64,000 nucleotides of DNA from Hyaloscypha bicolor E (lineage: Eukaryota > Ascomycota > Leotiomycetes > Helotiales > Hyaloscyphaceae), in the NCBI RefSeq assembly GCF_002865645.1, contig NW_020194517.1:1736001-1800000 (forward strand), in the 5' to 3' direction. The notes below the pieces were generated by a model, which searched no databases, was not told where the DNA came from, and saw only the letters and a program-made list of their open reading frames with translations. Shown piece after piece: positions 35,279 to 47,387 of this stretch (its first letter is position 1; every line of letters starts with the position of its first letter). Position numbers and translations under genes: made by a program.

Positions 35279-36319
35279 ATGGATCCCTTTTCCGCCGAAG
35301 GAGAGTTGCTGAACTTGCACAATTACTTCCACCAAGGCCAGTTCCAAGAAGCCATTGATTTCGATACCGCTGGTCTGTCCGCCGAGAACCAACTCCCGGC
35401 CCGAGTCCTTTCCCTCCGCGCCCAAATCGCCCTCGGACATGCAGAAGACGTTATTGCAGATGTTGAAGGGGAGGTGGATGTGGAATTGGTAGCTGTTAGG
35501 GCACTGGCTGAGTCTGCCGGTGGGAATGAGAGCAAGGCTGTGAAGATTGCGGAGAAGCTGGCCAGCGAGTCTGCGGATAACAATACCGTTCAAATTTTGG
35601 CTGGGACAGTCTTGCAGGCTGCAGGAAAGAGCGAAGAGGCTTTGGCGTTACTCTCTCAGCATCAAGGAAACCGTATGTGTATTGAGTTGGCTTGGTACGG
35701 GAGGTTGCGCTGACAGAATTTATAGTCGAAGCTGTTGCTTTGATCGTCCAGATCCACCTCGAACAAAATCGCACTGATCTGGCCATCAAGGAAGTTGCAG
35801 CAGCTAGGAGGTGGGCTCAAGATAGCTTACTTGTCAACCTTGCAGAGTCGTGGGTGGGCTTACGCGTGGTATGCGCTTCTTTCTAAGAGAAGGGATCAAG
35901 CTAATAGTGCAAAGGGCGGAGAGAAATACCAACAAGCCTTCTACGTCTTTGAAGAGCTTGCGCAAGCTCCTGCAACCTCCTCAATTCAGAGTCTGATATC
36001 ACAAGCCGTTGCGGAAGTCCATCTTGGCCGACTAGACGAAGCAGAGGCAGCTCTCAAACAGGCAATCGCAAAGGACCCTAAGAATGCAGAGGCCATATCA
36101 AACAGCATCGTCTTGAACGTTATTCAAGGCAAAGATACTGCGCAACTGAAGAGGTTTGTAGTCCTTCTTTCCTGCCTCGCGACTTGAACTCTTCTAACAA
36201 GTAACTTCAGCGACCTGCAAAGCGCAGTACCCAACCACCATTTCCTCACAGATCTGCAAGAAAAGTCCTCTTTATTCGACAAAGCCGCCACGAAGTACTC
36301 TGCCAAAGTTGCAGCATAA
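35279..36319 (+). CDS. sec28: Coatomer subunit epsilon (epsilon-COP)
   Basis: Epsilon-COP stabilises alpha-COP in the COPI coat that drives Golgi-to-ER retrograde transport. Exons 35279-35672, 35726-35868, 35915-36153 and 36211-36319 keep phase and give 294 residues, the usual length. The start MDPFSAEGELLNLHNYFHQG is the family N-terminus. An in-frame ATG 12 codons upstream (35243) is less likely. Helical TPR-like repeats follow, with SEEALALLSQHQGN, NRTDLAIKEV, GEKYQQAFYVFEELA, and a C-terminal repeat HLGRLDEAEAALKQAIAKDPKNAEAISN. The end resembles known epsilon-COP tails (HHFLTDLQEKSSLFDKAATKY). Introns are 46-57 nt. The gene looks intact and lies in a housekeeping segment. Confidence 0.93.
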
Positions 36320-36660
36320 AATACCCCGCGATAGATGACATGGCGTACAGGAAGGCGGGGATCGGATATACATAAAGCTGTTTAGGTTACCAAAAATGGA
36401 CAAACTCGAAGCATTTGGTCGTGTCCAATCATCTTCTCGATATGTGCCACTGGCTCCACACTTCCACATGAAGCGGCTCTCCGAGCATCTGCTCGCATTG
36501 AGCAAAAGCTCCGCATCACGAAAAGCCCCTCGAATCTGCACGTTGACATCACCAGCGGCTGTGGCATGCAGCTTTTGAACCCTCAAAACAACCCCATACT
36601 CAACAATCGAGGGTCCAAGATAACGCATTTCAAGATGCACAGTGACGCCCATATGCACGC
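36290..36660 (-). other. Uncertain minus-strand coding segment (hotdog-like?)
   Basis: A minus frame reads GVTVHLEMRYLGPSIVEYG, then VVLRVQKLHATAAGDVNVQI and RDAELLLNAS. The alternation and spacing resemble a hotdog-fold thioesterase strand pattern. No start exon or second half could be joined, and the frame overlaps the 3' end of the epsilon-COP gene on the other strand. It may be a 3' exon of a small antisense gene, a relic, or chance. Confidence 0.2.
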
Positions 36661-37731
36661 CCCCACGGCGCCTGTCGTGGGAAGAGCGAAGAGAGCACCG
36701 GCAAAGATGGGATACAGACCAGCCTCACCGCACAACTGACGTGCCCCCGACATGAGCCGTCGATCTTTGCCGAGTGGTGAGCCCGAGTCGGTCCTTGAAT
36801 CACTAGTTCATCAGCATCAAGTTGACAGCTGCATCGTGAGATTCAAGCAGCGAGCAGCAAGCAGCAACTAGAAGCGTGCCGTTGCAGCCCGTGAAGTCTT
36901 AACATAACGGCCTACGGAGACAAGATCCGGTCATGGTGGTACAAGTGTGCAAAATGGTGGCAATGACATCATCTCAGCCACACCTCGCACGAAGTTTGTT
37001 TCTCAATCAATTCTCAAGACGAAGAGAAGAAATGGTGCCTCAGTTATGATTTGTGACTTCAGTGAGAATAGTTGACTCGTTTATCACGTTGTTGTTTTTC
37101 ATTTCTTTTTTTCCTCGAGTCAAACTTCGCATTCGTCCGTTATGAGAGTTCAAAAAGTCGACTTGCACTGCCCCTCCACACCAAACGCGCCAGCCAAGAC
37201 TTGCCCCACTACAAGCGAGTATTTCACATGAATTTCTACAACCCCCTAAGCACAATGTAGTCATAGTCCATCAGTCTAGCCAACTAGAACGCAAGTAAGC
37301 GCTCGGAATACCTTATCCTTACTATGATCGGCGGGGGCTGGAAGCCACTTGCAAACTCGAGCAAGACCCTCGACTTTCGATAGGAGTCGAGAATTCGATC
37401 CTGAGCAGACAAGTGTGGGCCAATGATGGCCTCCACGCGCTAAGTGCCATACGAACGGTTAGCAAGATGAGAAACTTTATCAAGCCATCGTGAGAAAAGC
37501 GCGCCTGCCGTTGCCGGTTTGAGGGCGGCAGTTTGGTGGAGGGGGGAGGCATAATAAGAGGGACGGGCTTCCCACATTCTCTCCCTTCCCCCCCCCCAAG
37601 ACCAAAAGCAAGAAATATCATAGTTCACATCACGACTTCCAAGTCATATCCCCATCCCACACTTTGCTATCTACTCGTCGCCCTGGTTAACAACATCAAC
37701 AACATCATCGCTACCAGCGGCGTACTTTAAG
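36320..37731. other. Intergenic region before the HAD phosphatase gene
   Basis: Apart from the uncertain minus-strand segment, nothing coding is seen. 37600-37730 is rich in CATCAAC/ACAACATCA motifs, typical of fungal 5' leaders. A run of C lies near 37590. Confidence 0.5.
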
Positions 37732-38886
37732 ATGCCTGCCGCTATCACTCCCCCCGCAGCCCCTGAGGTTAAGAAAGAACTTTCTGTTCCCAAGACGAGC
37801 TTCCTGCCAACACAAAATACCGAGATGGCACATATGAAGCGGAAGATCATCTGTTTTTCAGGTACGTGTGCTGATCTGTTGATCACTTCCTGACAAGTCC
37901 CCTTTCGAACCTTCATCCCCACCTAAATACCACACCCTCAATTTTCGAACCTCACTTTCCAAGCCCCCCACTCCTGAAACACTTCCAAACCGCAATTCTA
38001 ACTACACCCCCCAGACTTCGATGGCACAATCTTCATGCAAGATACCGGACATATCCTCTTCGACGCGCACGGCTGTGGCTCCACACGGCGTCAGATCCTC
38101 GACGAGCAAATCAAAACCGGCGAACGCAGTTTCCGCGAAGTCTCCGAAGAGATGTGGGGCTCTCTGAACGTGCCATTCGAAGACGGATTCGAAGTCATGC
38201 ACCAAACCCTCGAAATCGACCCGGACTTCCAAGCCTTCCACAATTTCTGCATCGAGAACAAGATCCCCTTCAACGTCATCTCCGCTGGATTGAAGCCGAT
38301 TCTGAGGAAGGTGCTTGATAAGTTCTTGGGTGAGGAGGAGAGTGGACATATTGAGATTGTGGCCAATGATGCGATGATCACCGAAGATGGGAGTGAGTGG
38401 AAGCCCGTTTGGAGACACGACACGGAGTTAGGTCATGACAAAGCTTTGAGCGTGCAAGAGGCGAGAGCCGAAGCTCACCTGAAGGCTGAAGACGGCACCA
38501 TCCCGCTCATCGTGTTCATCGGCGACGGCGTCTCCGATCTCCCTGCTGCTCGCGAGGCCGACGTTCTCTTTGCACGGAGAGGACTGCGACTCGAGGAGTA
38601 CTGCGTCGAGCATAAGATTGCATATATCCCGTTCGACACGTTCGCGGATATCCAGCGCGAGGTTGTCAAGATTATGGAGGAGGATGAGAGGAAGACGAAG
38701 GGTTTGGGCAAGCCGGCGAGATTTAATCCAAGAGCGAATTTGTGGAGGAGGGTTAGCAGTCAGCAGGCGGTGCCCCTGTTGGTTGCCAGTACGCCGACTA
38801 AAGAGGAGAAGATGTTTTTGTGGCCGAATGCTTTTAGTGAGTTTACGCCCAAGGGGGAGAGGATTGCAGAGACTGCCGCTGCTTGA
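37732..38886 (+). CDS. HAD-superfamily phosphatase (phosphoserine-phosphatase-like)
   Basis: Exons 37732-37861 and 38015-38886 (153-nt intron) give 333 residues. HAD motif I, DFDGTI (nucleophile Asp about 44), lies just after the splice junction. NVISAGLKPILRKVLDKFL is motif II, and GDGVSDLPAAREADVLFARRG is motif IV with the acidic Mg2+ ligands (about 213). The order and the helical cap after motif I fit the phosphoserine phosphatase/MtnX-like subfamily I. The C-terminal segment of about 50 residues beyond motif IV (KARFNPRANLW-like to FSEFTPKGER) is extra. Substrate is unknown: phosphoserine, a methionine-salvage sugar phosphate or another small phosphomonoester are options. No targeting signal is clear. 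It appears intact. Confidence 0.85.
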
Positions 38887-40532
38887 GGGGGTTATTACTT
38901 TCTGAGAGTGTCGTATGTTTTATTGATGGTTTTGATTGGCATTGCCATGGCGTTTGGGATGGGCTTTCAATGGCTGTCAAAACTAAGCAACAGTTCTTGT
39001 TTGGAGTTCTCGTTGGAAGGAGAAACAGACTTCTAGAATCTAGATCGCTTTAGATGAGAATGGAAGACTTAGATGATCGATTGTCTGCTTCTTTGGACGT
39101 CGATCACTGAACCTGGTGCCTCTGGAGTGCGGGGTGACTTCTTCATCTGAACCGAGGCTTCTCCCCAGCCACGATCATCGAAAATCAAGATGAAGTTTAA
39201 CTTCATCAGAGACTCCTCAGGATGTACCCTGCCGCGTCCAGTATATATCCTCACGCTCTAAATGCCAGTCAAGTATCAAAATGCAATGCTATGAATAATC
39301 TCTACAGAGCCTGATGAAAATATACGTATTACTGTGTAAGAGGTAAGTATATCAGCCAAGGAGCCTTGAGCATTATTAACGGAGCTGTCCTTTGCTGAGT
39401 TCATTATGTTCGAACCAACCATTCACAATCCTTCCTACCTGTAGTCGAACAATGTGAGCCATTAAACACCAATCCTGTGCCTTCGAATGATCACTGCGCA
39501 AACTTACCGTATTCGTACTCGATCGCCTGCAGGTCGTCTCACAGGAGCAAGCAAACATTCCTCAGGCGAGTTTCCAGCTGAGCCCCTGAGCCCCAAGATC
39601 ATCCCTTCCTCTTCTAAATATGAAAGCACACAGCCTATATTTGGAACCCCATCGAGAAGAATAAAGTTAGGAAGGCCCCTCAGCAGTATCCACACTTCGA
39701 CCATCAAGCCTGCATGTGTTCACGGGTCTAGTGACGTTGCGCTTGATCAACCTCCCTTCATCCGCGGTTCCGACTCCTCCAAACCAGCACCATCTCATCG
39801 TATTTCACACACCTTCCACGCCACGCCACCTGCCCTCCTAAGAGCCGACAGATCGGCCTTGTATTTGGCCCCTTTATTAGCCAGCTCGCGGCTCGAAACG
39901 CCTTGGTCGTTACGTGACAAGGGACAAGCTGGAGCCTTTGGCAGCTTTCGCGCTCTGCTCCACTTACTTTCCATCTTCAGCCTCCTCTCCCCTCTCATCA
40001 AACCAGGCCTCTCCATCACAGCGAAGGATCCCTCGAATCTCCGCCCACCAGCAGCAAGTCTGTAACACAACACCGCGAATCGACAAATAGCATCAGCATC
40101 AGCATCGCAGCCCTGTAGCACCCAGAAACGGCACCCCGCACGGTGCCGCTCCGCCCCATCCCTGAGCCAATCCGCGTCGCTCACGGGCCTGTCCTTGGCC
40201 AACGACATCGACGCTCCCTGCCAAGCACAGTCCTTCAGCTCCGCATCCACACAGCAGCCACAGCAAATAGGTTCTATTACACCCGACCAGCGACCGCTGC
40301 ACCCACTTCCATCTTTTGCAGGGCATTGGCAATTTGGCATCATTTTACGGCATTGCGTGCATACTCCGTAGCTTGCTGACCGGCTGTCCGGCTGTGCCTG
40401 TGCTGAGCATTGCAGACTGCCCACGCACCCGCACCCGCACCTGCACCTGCACACTGCACACTGCACACTGCTGTGCTGAGCTGTCAACAGCAGCCAGCCA
40501 AGGCCCAAAGCACACCGCAATCTATATCGACC
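38887..40532. other. Long upstream region of the PSD2 gene
   Basis: No gene is supported. Overlapping frames at 39487-40065 (plus) and 39795-40520 (minus, Cys-rich) lie in compositionally biased C- and CA-rich sequence and lack family resemblance. 40420-40480 has short tandem CCCGCA/CCTGCA and CACTGCA repeats. The final kilobase probably holds the promoter and a long 5' leader. Confidence 0.5.
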
Positions 40533-43500
40533 ATGGTCCGCATATCACTGCCCAACCGCCTGAAATCCTTCAACGGCGGAGGCAGCAACAGCGCGAACCA
40601 TTCCCGCAGCACGAGTCCCAATCCAAACGGCAGTATGAAGAAGAGCTCTGGCGGCGCGGACACCAGCCCGGAGAAGGCGAGCGGGTTGGTGCTGAAGGTT
40701 GTCGTGCTCAAGGTAGGCTCTCCCTGGCAGACTGGGATCGGGAGAAAGGAGAACTCTGATTGTGATCTCTGCAGGCTCGCAACCTCGCGGCAAAGGATAA
40801 GAGTGGCACGTCTGATCCAGTGAGTATATACGCCCCCGAATGGGACACCTGTGCGTACGGACATCGAAGTGACTTAAGTATCGTAGTACTGCGTCCTCAC
40901 CCTCGGCGAATCGAAGAGCGCGACACACTCGGTCCCCAAGACATTGAATCCGGAATGGAACGTCACGGTGCAGATGCCGGTGGCTGGCGTCAACAGCCTG
41001 CTCCTCGATTGCGTGTGCTGGGACAAGGATCGATTTGGGAAGGACTACTTGGGCGAATTTGATCTGGCTCTCGAGGATATCTTTGCGAATGACTTGACGG
41101 AGCAATCACCGACCTGGTATTCGTTGAAGAGCAAGCGACCTGGTGGGAAGAAGAGCAGCAATGTTTCGGGCGAGGTGCAAATGCAATTTACCTTGTTCGA
41201 TTGCACGAACCATGGGGCGACACCGGCAGAAGTTTTGGCCAAATTCAGGGCTTTGGCTGGTGTAGTGGATCTTCCAGATGTCGTGACGCCTACAAAGCAG
41301 CACAGCCAAACGACACCTAGTGGAGAGGAAGAAGATGAATATTTTGACGAGGATGAGGAGCCCAGTGACGAGACGGACGATCCGACGAAACCAGAGAATG
41401 CCGAGAAGAGAAAGCGAAAGTTGAGGCTCCGAGGCTTAAGGAAGAAGAAACAATTGACTGCATACGAGTTCAGTGGCGGCAGTGAGGTTGTGGGGATCGT
41501 GTTCCTGGAGATTGGCAACATCAAAGACCTTCCCCCCGAGAAGAACCTCACCAGGACCACATTTGACATGGATCCGTTTGTTGTGGCCTCCTTGGGGAAG
41601 AAGACTTATCGAACTCGCGTTATTCGACACAATCTCAATCCAGTGTACAACGAGAAGATGATCTTCCAAGTCTTAAGGCACGAACAAACATACTCTCTGT
41701 CTTTCACTGTGATTGACAGAGATAAGCTGTCTGGAAACGATTTTATTGCTTCAACTGTACTACCACTCAAAGAAATCACGGATACAGCTCCCGAAGCAGA
41801 TGCAGAAACCGGATTGTACTCGCTGAAGGATCCAGACGCGGGTGCTTTCCCAGCTCCCAATCGATCACGATTTAAGCTACCAATGTCTCGCTCGTCCTCG
41901 TCCCAGAGCCTGAATAGACTGGCTCGTCCCGGCTTGCAGAAGACCCTTTCGAATCCACAAATTCAACAAATCCCGAGTCAGTCAGGGACCACTACGCCCG
42001 TGCAGACTCCAGGCCCAACAAGCAATCCCGCTGCTGGTATGCTGCAGCCAACCGACATCCCAACTCTCAATACAGATAGTACCGAAAATAGCCAGGGAGA
42101 TCCAGATCTGCACCCTTTCACTATCCCATTAAAGTTAAAGAACGCAGACAAATGGGAAGACAAGCACAACCCAGAGCTCTTCATCAAGGCCAAATACGTT
42201 CCATACCCTGCACTTCGTCAGCAATTCTGGAAAGCAATGTTGAAGCAATATGACACTGATGAGAGTTGTCGAATCAGCAAGGTCGAACTCACCACCATGC
42301 TTGATACTCTCGGGTCCACGTTGAAGGAATCTACGATCGACTCTTTTTTCAAACGATTCTCGCACCAGCTTGAGAATGGAATCGAAACCATCCAAGATCT
42401 CAGCTTCGATGAGGCTATCATTTGCCTAGAGGAGCAGCTTATTGAGAAGTCGAAGCCACAATCGATGGGTGATAGAATGAGAAACCTGATGCCAGATTCT
42501 GATAGAATGAAGGCTCATATTCCTCATCAACTTGGCGGCACTTCTGGGCAACCATCTTCATCGGCTGCCTCCGCCACTACAGGGACGACATCTGATAATG
42601 CCACTCTGGTCGACCAGTCTCAGCTTGGAGTTGAAGCTCAGCAAGTTGACGAACTCAGTACCCCTGGTGAGGAAGGTGATCTTTTGGACCGCAGCGACGA
42701 TCTGAACGATCATACCGAAGAGCATGTCGTCGAGATCAGAGAATGCCCCATCTGTCATCAACCACGCTTGAACAAGCGTTCTGACGCTGACATCATCACC
42801 CACATCGCCACATGTGCAAGCCAGGACTGGCGCCAAGTCAACAATATTGTCATGGCCGGTTTCGTAACATCTAGTCAAGCTCAACGAAAATGGTACTCCA
42901 AAGTCATCACCAAGATCTCTTACGGTGGCTACAAGCTCGGGGCCAACTCAGCCAACATCTTGGTCCAAGATCGCATCACGGGACAAATCAACGAAGAGCG
43001 CATGAGCGTGTACGTGAGGTTAGGAATCAGACTACTATATAAAGGCTTAAAATCTAAGGAGATGGAGAAGAAGAGAAGTATGTATTCTCAAGATCTATAT
43101 TACTACGTACCAAGTCCCCATCCCGCATTAACAGTAGCTCACACTCCATCAGTCCGCAAGCTCCTCCGGGGCCTCTCCTTCAAACAAGGCGTCAAATACG
43201 ACGACCCGGCCTCCAAAGCCGAGATCCAGAAATTCATAAACTTCCACCAGCTCGACATGTCTGAAGTCCTGCTGCCCATGGACCAGTTCAAGAATTTCAA
43301 CGAGTTCTTCTACCGACAGCTGAAGCCGGACGCGAGACCGTGCTCGGCGCCCGATAACCCGAAAATCATTGTCTCGCCTGCGGACTGCAGATCAGTGGTC
43401 TTCAACCGCATGGACGAGGCGACCAAGATCTGGGTCAAAGGGAGAGAATTCTCGATCGAGAGACTCCTCGGCACCGCGTACCCAGACGATGCTCATCGCT

Positions 43501-44149
43501 ACAAGAACGGCGGCTTGGGTATCTTCCGTCTTGCGCCGCAGGATTACCACCGTTTCCATATCCCAGTCGATGGTGTGATGGGTACACCGAAGATAATTGA
43601 AGGTGAGTATTACACGGTTAACCCGATGGCGATTAGAAGTGCGCTCGATGTCTATGGTGAGAACGTAAGAGTTGTGATCCCAATTGATTCGCTGGAGCAT
43701 GGACGCGTGATGGTCATTTGCGTTGGCGCTATGATGGTGGGAAGCACTGTCATCACGAGGAAGGCAGGCGAGAACGTCAAGCGTGCTGAGGAATTGGGGT
43801 ATTTCAAATTTGGAGGGAGCACGATCCTGCTTCTGTTTGAGGAAGGGAGTATGAAGTTTGATGATGATTTGGTGGATAATTCGAATGGGGCTCTCGAGAC
43901 TTTGGTAGGTCCATCTCTTCTCTCTTTAGGATGGGAATAGTATTGATGATTCAATAGCTACGAGTCGGCATGTCCATCGGCCATCACCCAGGCCAAAGCC
44001 AACACACGCCCGACATGCGCAAGAAAGATGAGGATATCACTGAGTCCGAGAAGGCGGAGGCGAAACGCCGGATCGAGGGCAGCATTACGCCGAGAAATGA
44101 GGGGGAGGGGGGAGGGGGCTTGCCAACTGCTGCTACGATGGCTGGATAG
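40533..44149 (+). CDS. psd2: Phosphatidylserine decarboxylase proenzyme 2 (C2-domain type)
   Basis: PSD2 converts phosphatidylserine to phosphatidylethanolamine on endosomal/Golgi/vacuolar membranes. Exons 40533-40712, 40775-40819, 40887-43904 and 43958-44149 give 1144 residues, the length of yeast Psd2. A first C2 domain (about 55-165: LVLKVVVLKARNLAAKDKSG) precedes an acidic linker and a second C2 (about 275-385: DPFVVASLGKKTYRTRVI). An EF-hand-like KQYDTDESCRISKVEL is near 528 and a Cys/His cluster ECPICHQ...HIATC near 694-718. The decarboxylase domain starts near 835; RLAPQDYHRFHIPVDG and the self-cleavage motif FKFGGSTILLLFEEG are intact, with Ser about 1053 becoming the pyruvoyl group. 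The last intron lies just after the catalytic domain; the tail is short and Gly-rich. Confidence 0.93.
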
Positions 44150-45119
44150 TTACTTTCCCTTAACTTTACTTTCATTCTTGGGGATTGGCTTGAGAGGAGG
44201 GGGGGGGGGAGCAAAAGGTGGAGACGTTCAACAGAAGTGCTCGGTTGGATGGAGGGGTGCGTGGATGGGATTGATAGAGGTGCATGGTAGTTTGGATACA
44301 GAAAACGGATGGAATCGAATACACAAATCAGCGTGGAAGGGAGAAGCAGCTTGTATGATTTGGCTGGATTGGATTGGGGAGATGTTTGGTGTGCTGCTGT
44401 ACTGTTATGTACTGGCTAATTAATGGATGTGGCCGATGGATTCTATTCTTGTGCACTTTGCTTCGGTCTGCGAGTGGTTTAGGGTATGACTCCAGTGCTG
44501 CTGGGTGAGTGACGGAGAGAGATTATCGATAGGAGCAAAAGTCCTCCGGTTTTACCTTAAATCTCAGGCACCACATCCTTTTTTACTGCTTGGGAAAATC
44601 CATCAACGGGATTAATAATGTGCTCTTTGAGTTAACAGGGAAATCAAGGTTTTCCTAGAGATTCTGTTTGAGCTGTAGATGGGAGCAGATATTGAGCCTC
44701 TCTCTCAACCAAGGAACGAGATATTGCGGAGTGGGCGTTCCTTAGGGAGGAGAGGCGTTGCAAGTTAATCAACCCAGAAATTAGTTTAGAGTTATCGTTT
44801 AATTTTCTTACTTTTCTTTCATTTATGGGTTTAGTTTGTGGCGCAAGAAAGGGGTTGGTTGGGAGAGCGATAATTCAGGGCAGAAGTTCTAGATCGTGGA
44901 AGCGAGAAAGAGAACACCCGCATCGCATCGCTCAAGCTTTCCTGATCAATTATATAGAGACTGATGAATATGGTATTCTAAAAGGAAGAATTCTTTTTTT
45001 TAAAGAAGGATGCAGGATTTGGGGAATATAAGCATAAATGGATGCTATGGTTCATCCGTTTATCGAGGCAGAGTGAGATCCTTGCACGTGATCGATCCTC
45101 CTCGGCAGCTTTGTTGAAA

Positions 45120-45140
45120 TTAGGGGCCTGAGGCCCCTAA
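45120..45140. repeat. Short perfect hairpin (9-bp arms, 3-nt loop)
   Basis: TTAGGGGCC and GGCCCCTAA are exact reverse complements around TGA. It lies just before the minisatellite. Role unknown. Confidence 0.6.
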
Positions 45141-45190
45141 TAGGCTTAGTAAGCCCTGGAACCGAACGCCATGGGGCTGTGCACTAGCTT

Positions 45191-45334
45191 AATACCCTGT
45201 CCAGCTGGAATACCCTGTATAGCTGGAATACCCTGTACGGCTGGAATACCCTGTATAGCTGGAATACCCTGTATGGCTGGAATACCCTGTATAGCTGGAA
45301 TACCCTGTATAGCTGGAATACCCTGTATAGCTGT
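45191..45334. repeat. 18-bp minisatellite, eight copies
   Basis: Unit AATACCCTGTATAGCTGG is repeated eight times without gaps; copies differ only at the ATAG positions (CCAG, ACGG, ATGG) and the last base. Both strands are open across it (GIPCIA or AIQGIP hexapeptides) because the period is divisible by three, but there is no sign of a real gene. Confidence 0.92.
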
Positions 45335-46429
45335 AATCGGTTCAGCTGGCATAGGGATTTAGTACATGTGACTTAGGGGGTTCAGGGCTATATATACGGG
45401 CTACTTACCACTGTAGAACAGCAGTCAATTCAGTATCGTTTACTTGGTTTACATTGCAAGCACGTGACCCTAGCTATATTGCTTTAGCTAGTTCAACAAG
45501 CTTAACCTTAAAACCAGGAATCCATTTCCATTCCAGACTTCTCCCGCGATCGAGAAGCTTTCAATCCTGAACACCACGATATTGGCGCCTATCTAACTTA
45601 TAGCACCAATGGCGTCAAACTTGTTTGTCGATTCTTCCAGCCATGCGACGATTGCGATTGCGATAGCGAGGGCGCAACCTGCTGGCGCAGTGGCGAGCCA
45701 TCGCCACGTTGTCAGGTTGTGTCTTGGATTGGCTTCCAAGTCAAGAGCGAGTTTGCTATGGCTGAGGCACCAGGAGGAGAGTTGCATGTGCGAAGCACAC
45801 ATAAACCGCAATTAGGCACAAGCCGAGCCCGCTCACGTTATGTTGAACTGTTCACGTTTCACAGGACTTGGCCCTTAATCAGCCTTGTTATGCGAATTCT
45901 CGGTTGGTCGAGGAACGACGCTCAGCCCCTGAAGGAGCGCACCGCTCTTCAGCTCCGGAGGTCCTTGAGCGGTGCAAGATGTGCCCTTCGGACTCGACCA
46001 GTCTTTTCAGCTCCCCTGCCAAGGGAAAGGAAGCTGCTGCATCAGACTTATTCTGCGTATTGTTTCAGGTTTCTTGGGGCGAGATATGGAGCCACATGTT
46101 GTTTGGGTAGTGTGCTGGCCGGTCCTGAATTCCACCTGTGCTAAAAATAGACGGGATTGGGATGGGATGAGGTGAGGCTCGAATCGAGGCTGATATCTTC
46201 CACTTCTCTTTTTTTTTTTCTCTCGCGGGATGCGCAGTGAGCTGGCGGGCGTCGTTTCTGTTTCTTTCTTTCGTGAGCAGGCACCGGACTCCGTCCCGCA
46301 GCCAAGATTTGTGGAGGTGATTGGCAAACTTGGCCCTCGTAGGGGATGTTTACTGGTTTCCGCTGCCTCTTCATATGAGCTTGCCTGTCCTTATCCGCGT
46401 CTTGCCCCGCACAGAAGGCTAGCAGCTAG

Positions 46430-46436
46430 TATATAT
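46430..46436 (+). promoter_or_regulatory. Putative TATA box of the GH16 gene
   Basis: TATATAT lies 109 bp before the chosen start codon at 46545, a normal spacing, and is followed by a CT-rich leader. It supports translation from 46545 rather than the far upstream in-frame ATG at 46230. Confidence 0.45.
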
Positions 46437-46544
46437 GTTCTGTTTCCTGCACAAACACGTTCCTGCCCCTCTTTTACTATCTTTCTCTGTACATATGCTT
46501 TTCTCTTCAACTGTGCTGTGCAATTGTCAGATTACTTTGTCAAG

Positions 46545-47387
46545 ATGTATTCCCTAGCCGCCGTTGCGGCTCTTGCAACTCTCGTCACTACCACCATCGC
46601 CGGAGTCCCAGAACAAGTTCCAGGCTTCACCTACCCCCCCAAATGGTCTGACGACTTCAGCGGCAAGTCAGTTGACACTGACCTCTGGAAGTTTTGGACC
46701 GGGCAGCCCTCCAACGGCGAGCAAGAAGTCTACCCCAGCTCCGGCGCCAACTGCCAAGTAACAGCCGGCACCCTGCAAATCACCCCCCAAAACAACGGCG
46801 GGCAATGGACCTCCTGCCGTCTGGAATCCCTCGATGCCTTCAACGCCACAGCCGGCAAGAAATTGCGCGTACAAGCAAAGCTCAAAGTCGGGCAGCCAGT
46901 GACTCCAGCCGCTCAAATGCAGGGCATATGGCCCGCTTTCTGGTCTTTGGGAGAAGGGATGAGGAAGACGCCCGGTGTCCCGTGGCCGGCATGCGGCGAA
47001 ATCGACACCTTTGAGAGTGTCAACGGTGCTGCCATGGGCTTTGGAACGGTGCATTGTGGAGGTCCGTGCAACGACCCGGGTCCGGGCCTTACTTCGGGGA
47101 TTGAATTTGATTATGCGAGTTATCATACTTGGGCGCATGTTGTTGATTTGACTAGTGCGGATTGGAGGGCGCAGAGTATTGCGTTTTTGTTGGATGGGAG
47201 GGAGTATAGGACGGTGATAGGGAGTGATGTGGGGAGCCAGGATATCTGGACAACGCTTGTGGGACCCATGTTTATGACGCTTAATGTTGCGGTTGGGGGT
47301 AAGTGGCCGGGTGGTGCGTCTGCAAGTACGGTTAGTGGGGCGCCGGCGGGGATGGAGGTGCAGTATGTGGCTGTTTATGAGAGCTAG
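46545..47387 (+). CDS. Secreted glycoside hydrolase family 16 protein
   Basis: GH16 enzymes cut or transfer beta-1,3(4)-glucans in fungal or plant walls. The intronless 280-residue product begins MYSLAAVAALATLVTTTIAG, a clear signal peptide likely cut near residue 19. Early WSDDFSGKSVDTDLWKFWTG is the typical first strand and opening. The catalytic motif CGEIDTFESVNG (about 148-160) keeps E-x-D-x-x-E, the beta-bulge form of laminarinase-like GH16 (nucleophile and acid/base Glu with the middle Asp). WPAFWSLGEG and YHTWAHVVDL match strands lining the cleft. No GPI signal or carbohydrate module follows. The frame is open 105 codons upstream, but the signal peptide and the TATA box set the start at 46545. 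Substrate is inferred, not shown. Confidence 0.88.
   Translation: MYSLAAVAALATLVTTTIAGVPEQVPGFTYPPKWSDDFSGKSVDTDLWKFWTGQPSNGEQEVYPSSGANCQVTAGTLQITPQNNGGQWTSCRLESLDAFNATAGKKLRVQAKLKVGQPVTPAAQMQGIWPAFWSLGEGMRKTPGVPWPACGEIDTFESVNGAAMGFGTVHCGGPCNDPGPGLTSGIEFDYASYHTWAHVVDLTSADWRAQSIAFLLDGREYRTVIGSDVGSQDIWTTLVGPMFMTLNVAVGGKWPGGASASTVSGAPAGMEVQYVAVYES

Larger units (their letters stand above)
44150..46544. other. Intergenic region with minisatellite and hairpin
   Basis: No gene is supported in 2.4 kb. An 18-bp minisatellite lies at 45191-45334 and a perfect 9-bp hairpin at 45120-45140. Open frames around 45.6-46.1 kb overlap on both strands and are unrecognised. The last 150 bases hold the GH16 promoter. 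Confidence 0.5.

Noticed and set aside
39487..40520. Overlapping frames of 192 (plus) and 241 (minus, Cys-rich) codons upstream of PSD2
   Set aside because: Mutually overlapping, compositionally biased C-rich DNA with short tandem repeats, and no recognisable domain; more likely promoter/leader.
45146..45362. Repeat proteins (GIPCIA or AIQGIP hexapeptides) read from the 18-bp minisatellite
   Set aside because: The unit is a multiple of three, so both strands stay open automatically; no start context, introns or conserved flanks.
46230..46544. N-terminal extension of the GH16 protein from the ATG at 46230
   Set aside because: It would bury a perfect signal peptide; a TATA box at 46430 lies inside the extension, so the start at 46545 is better.
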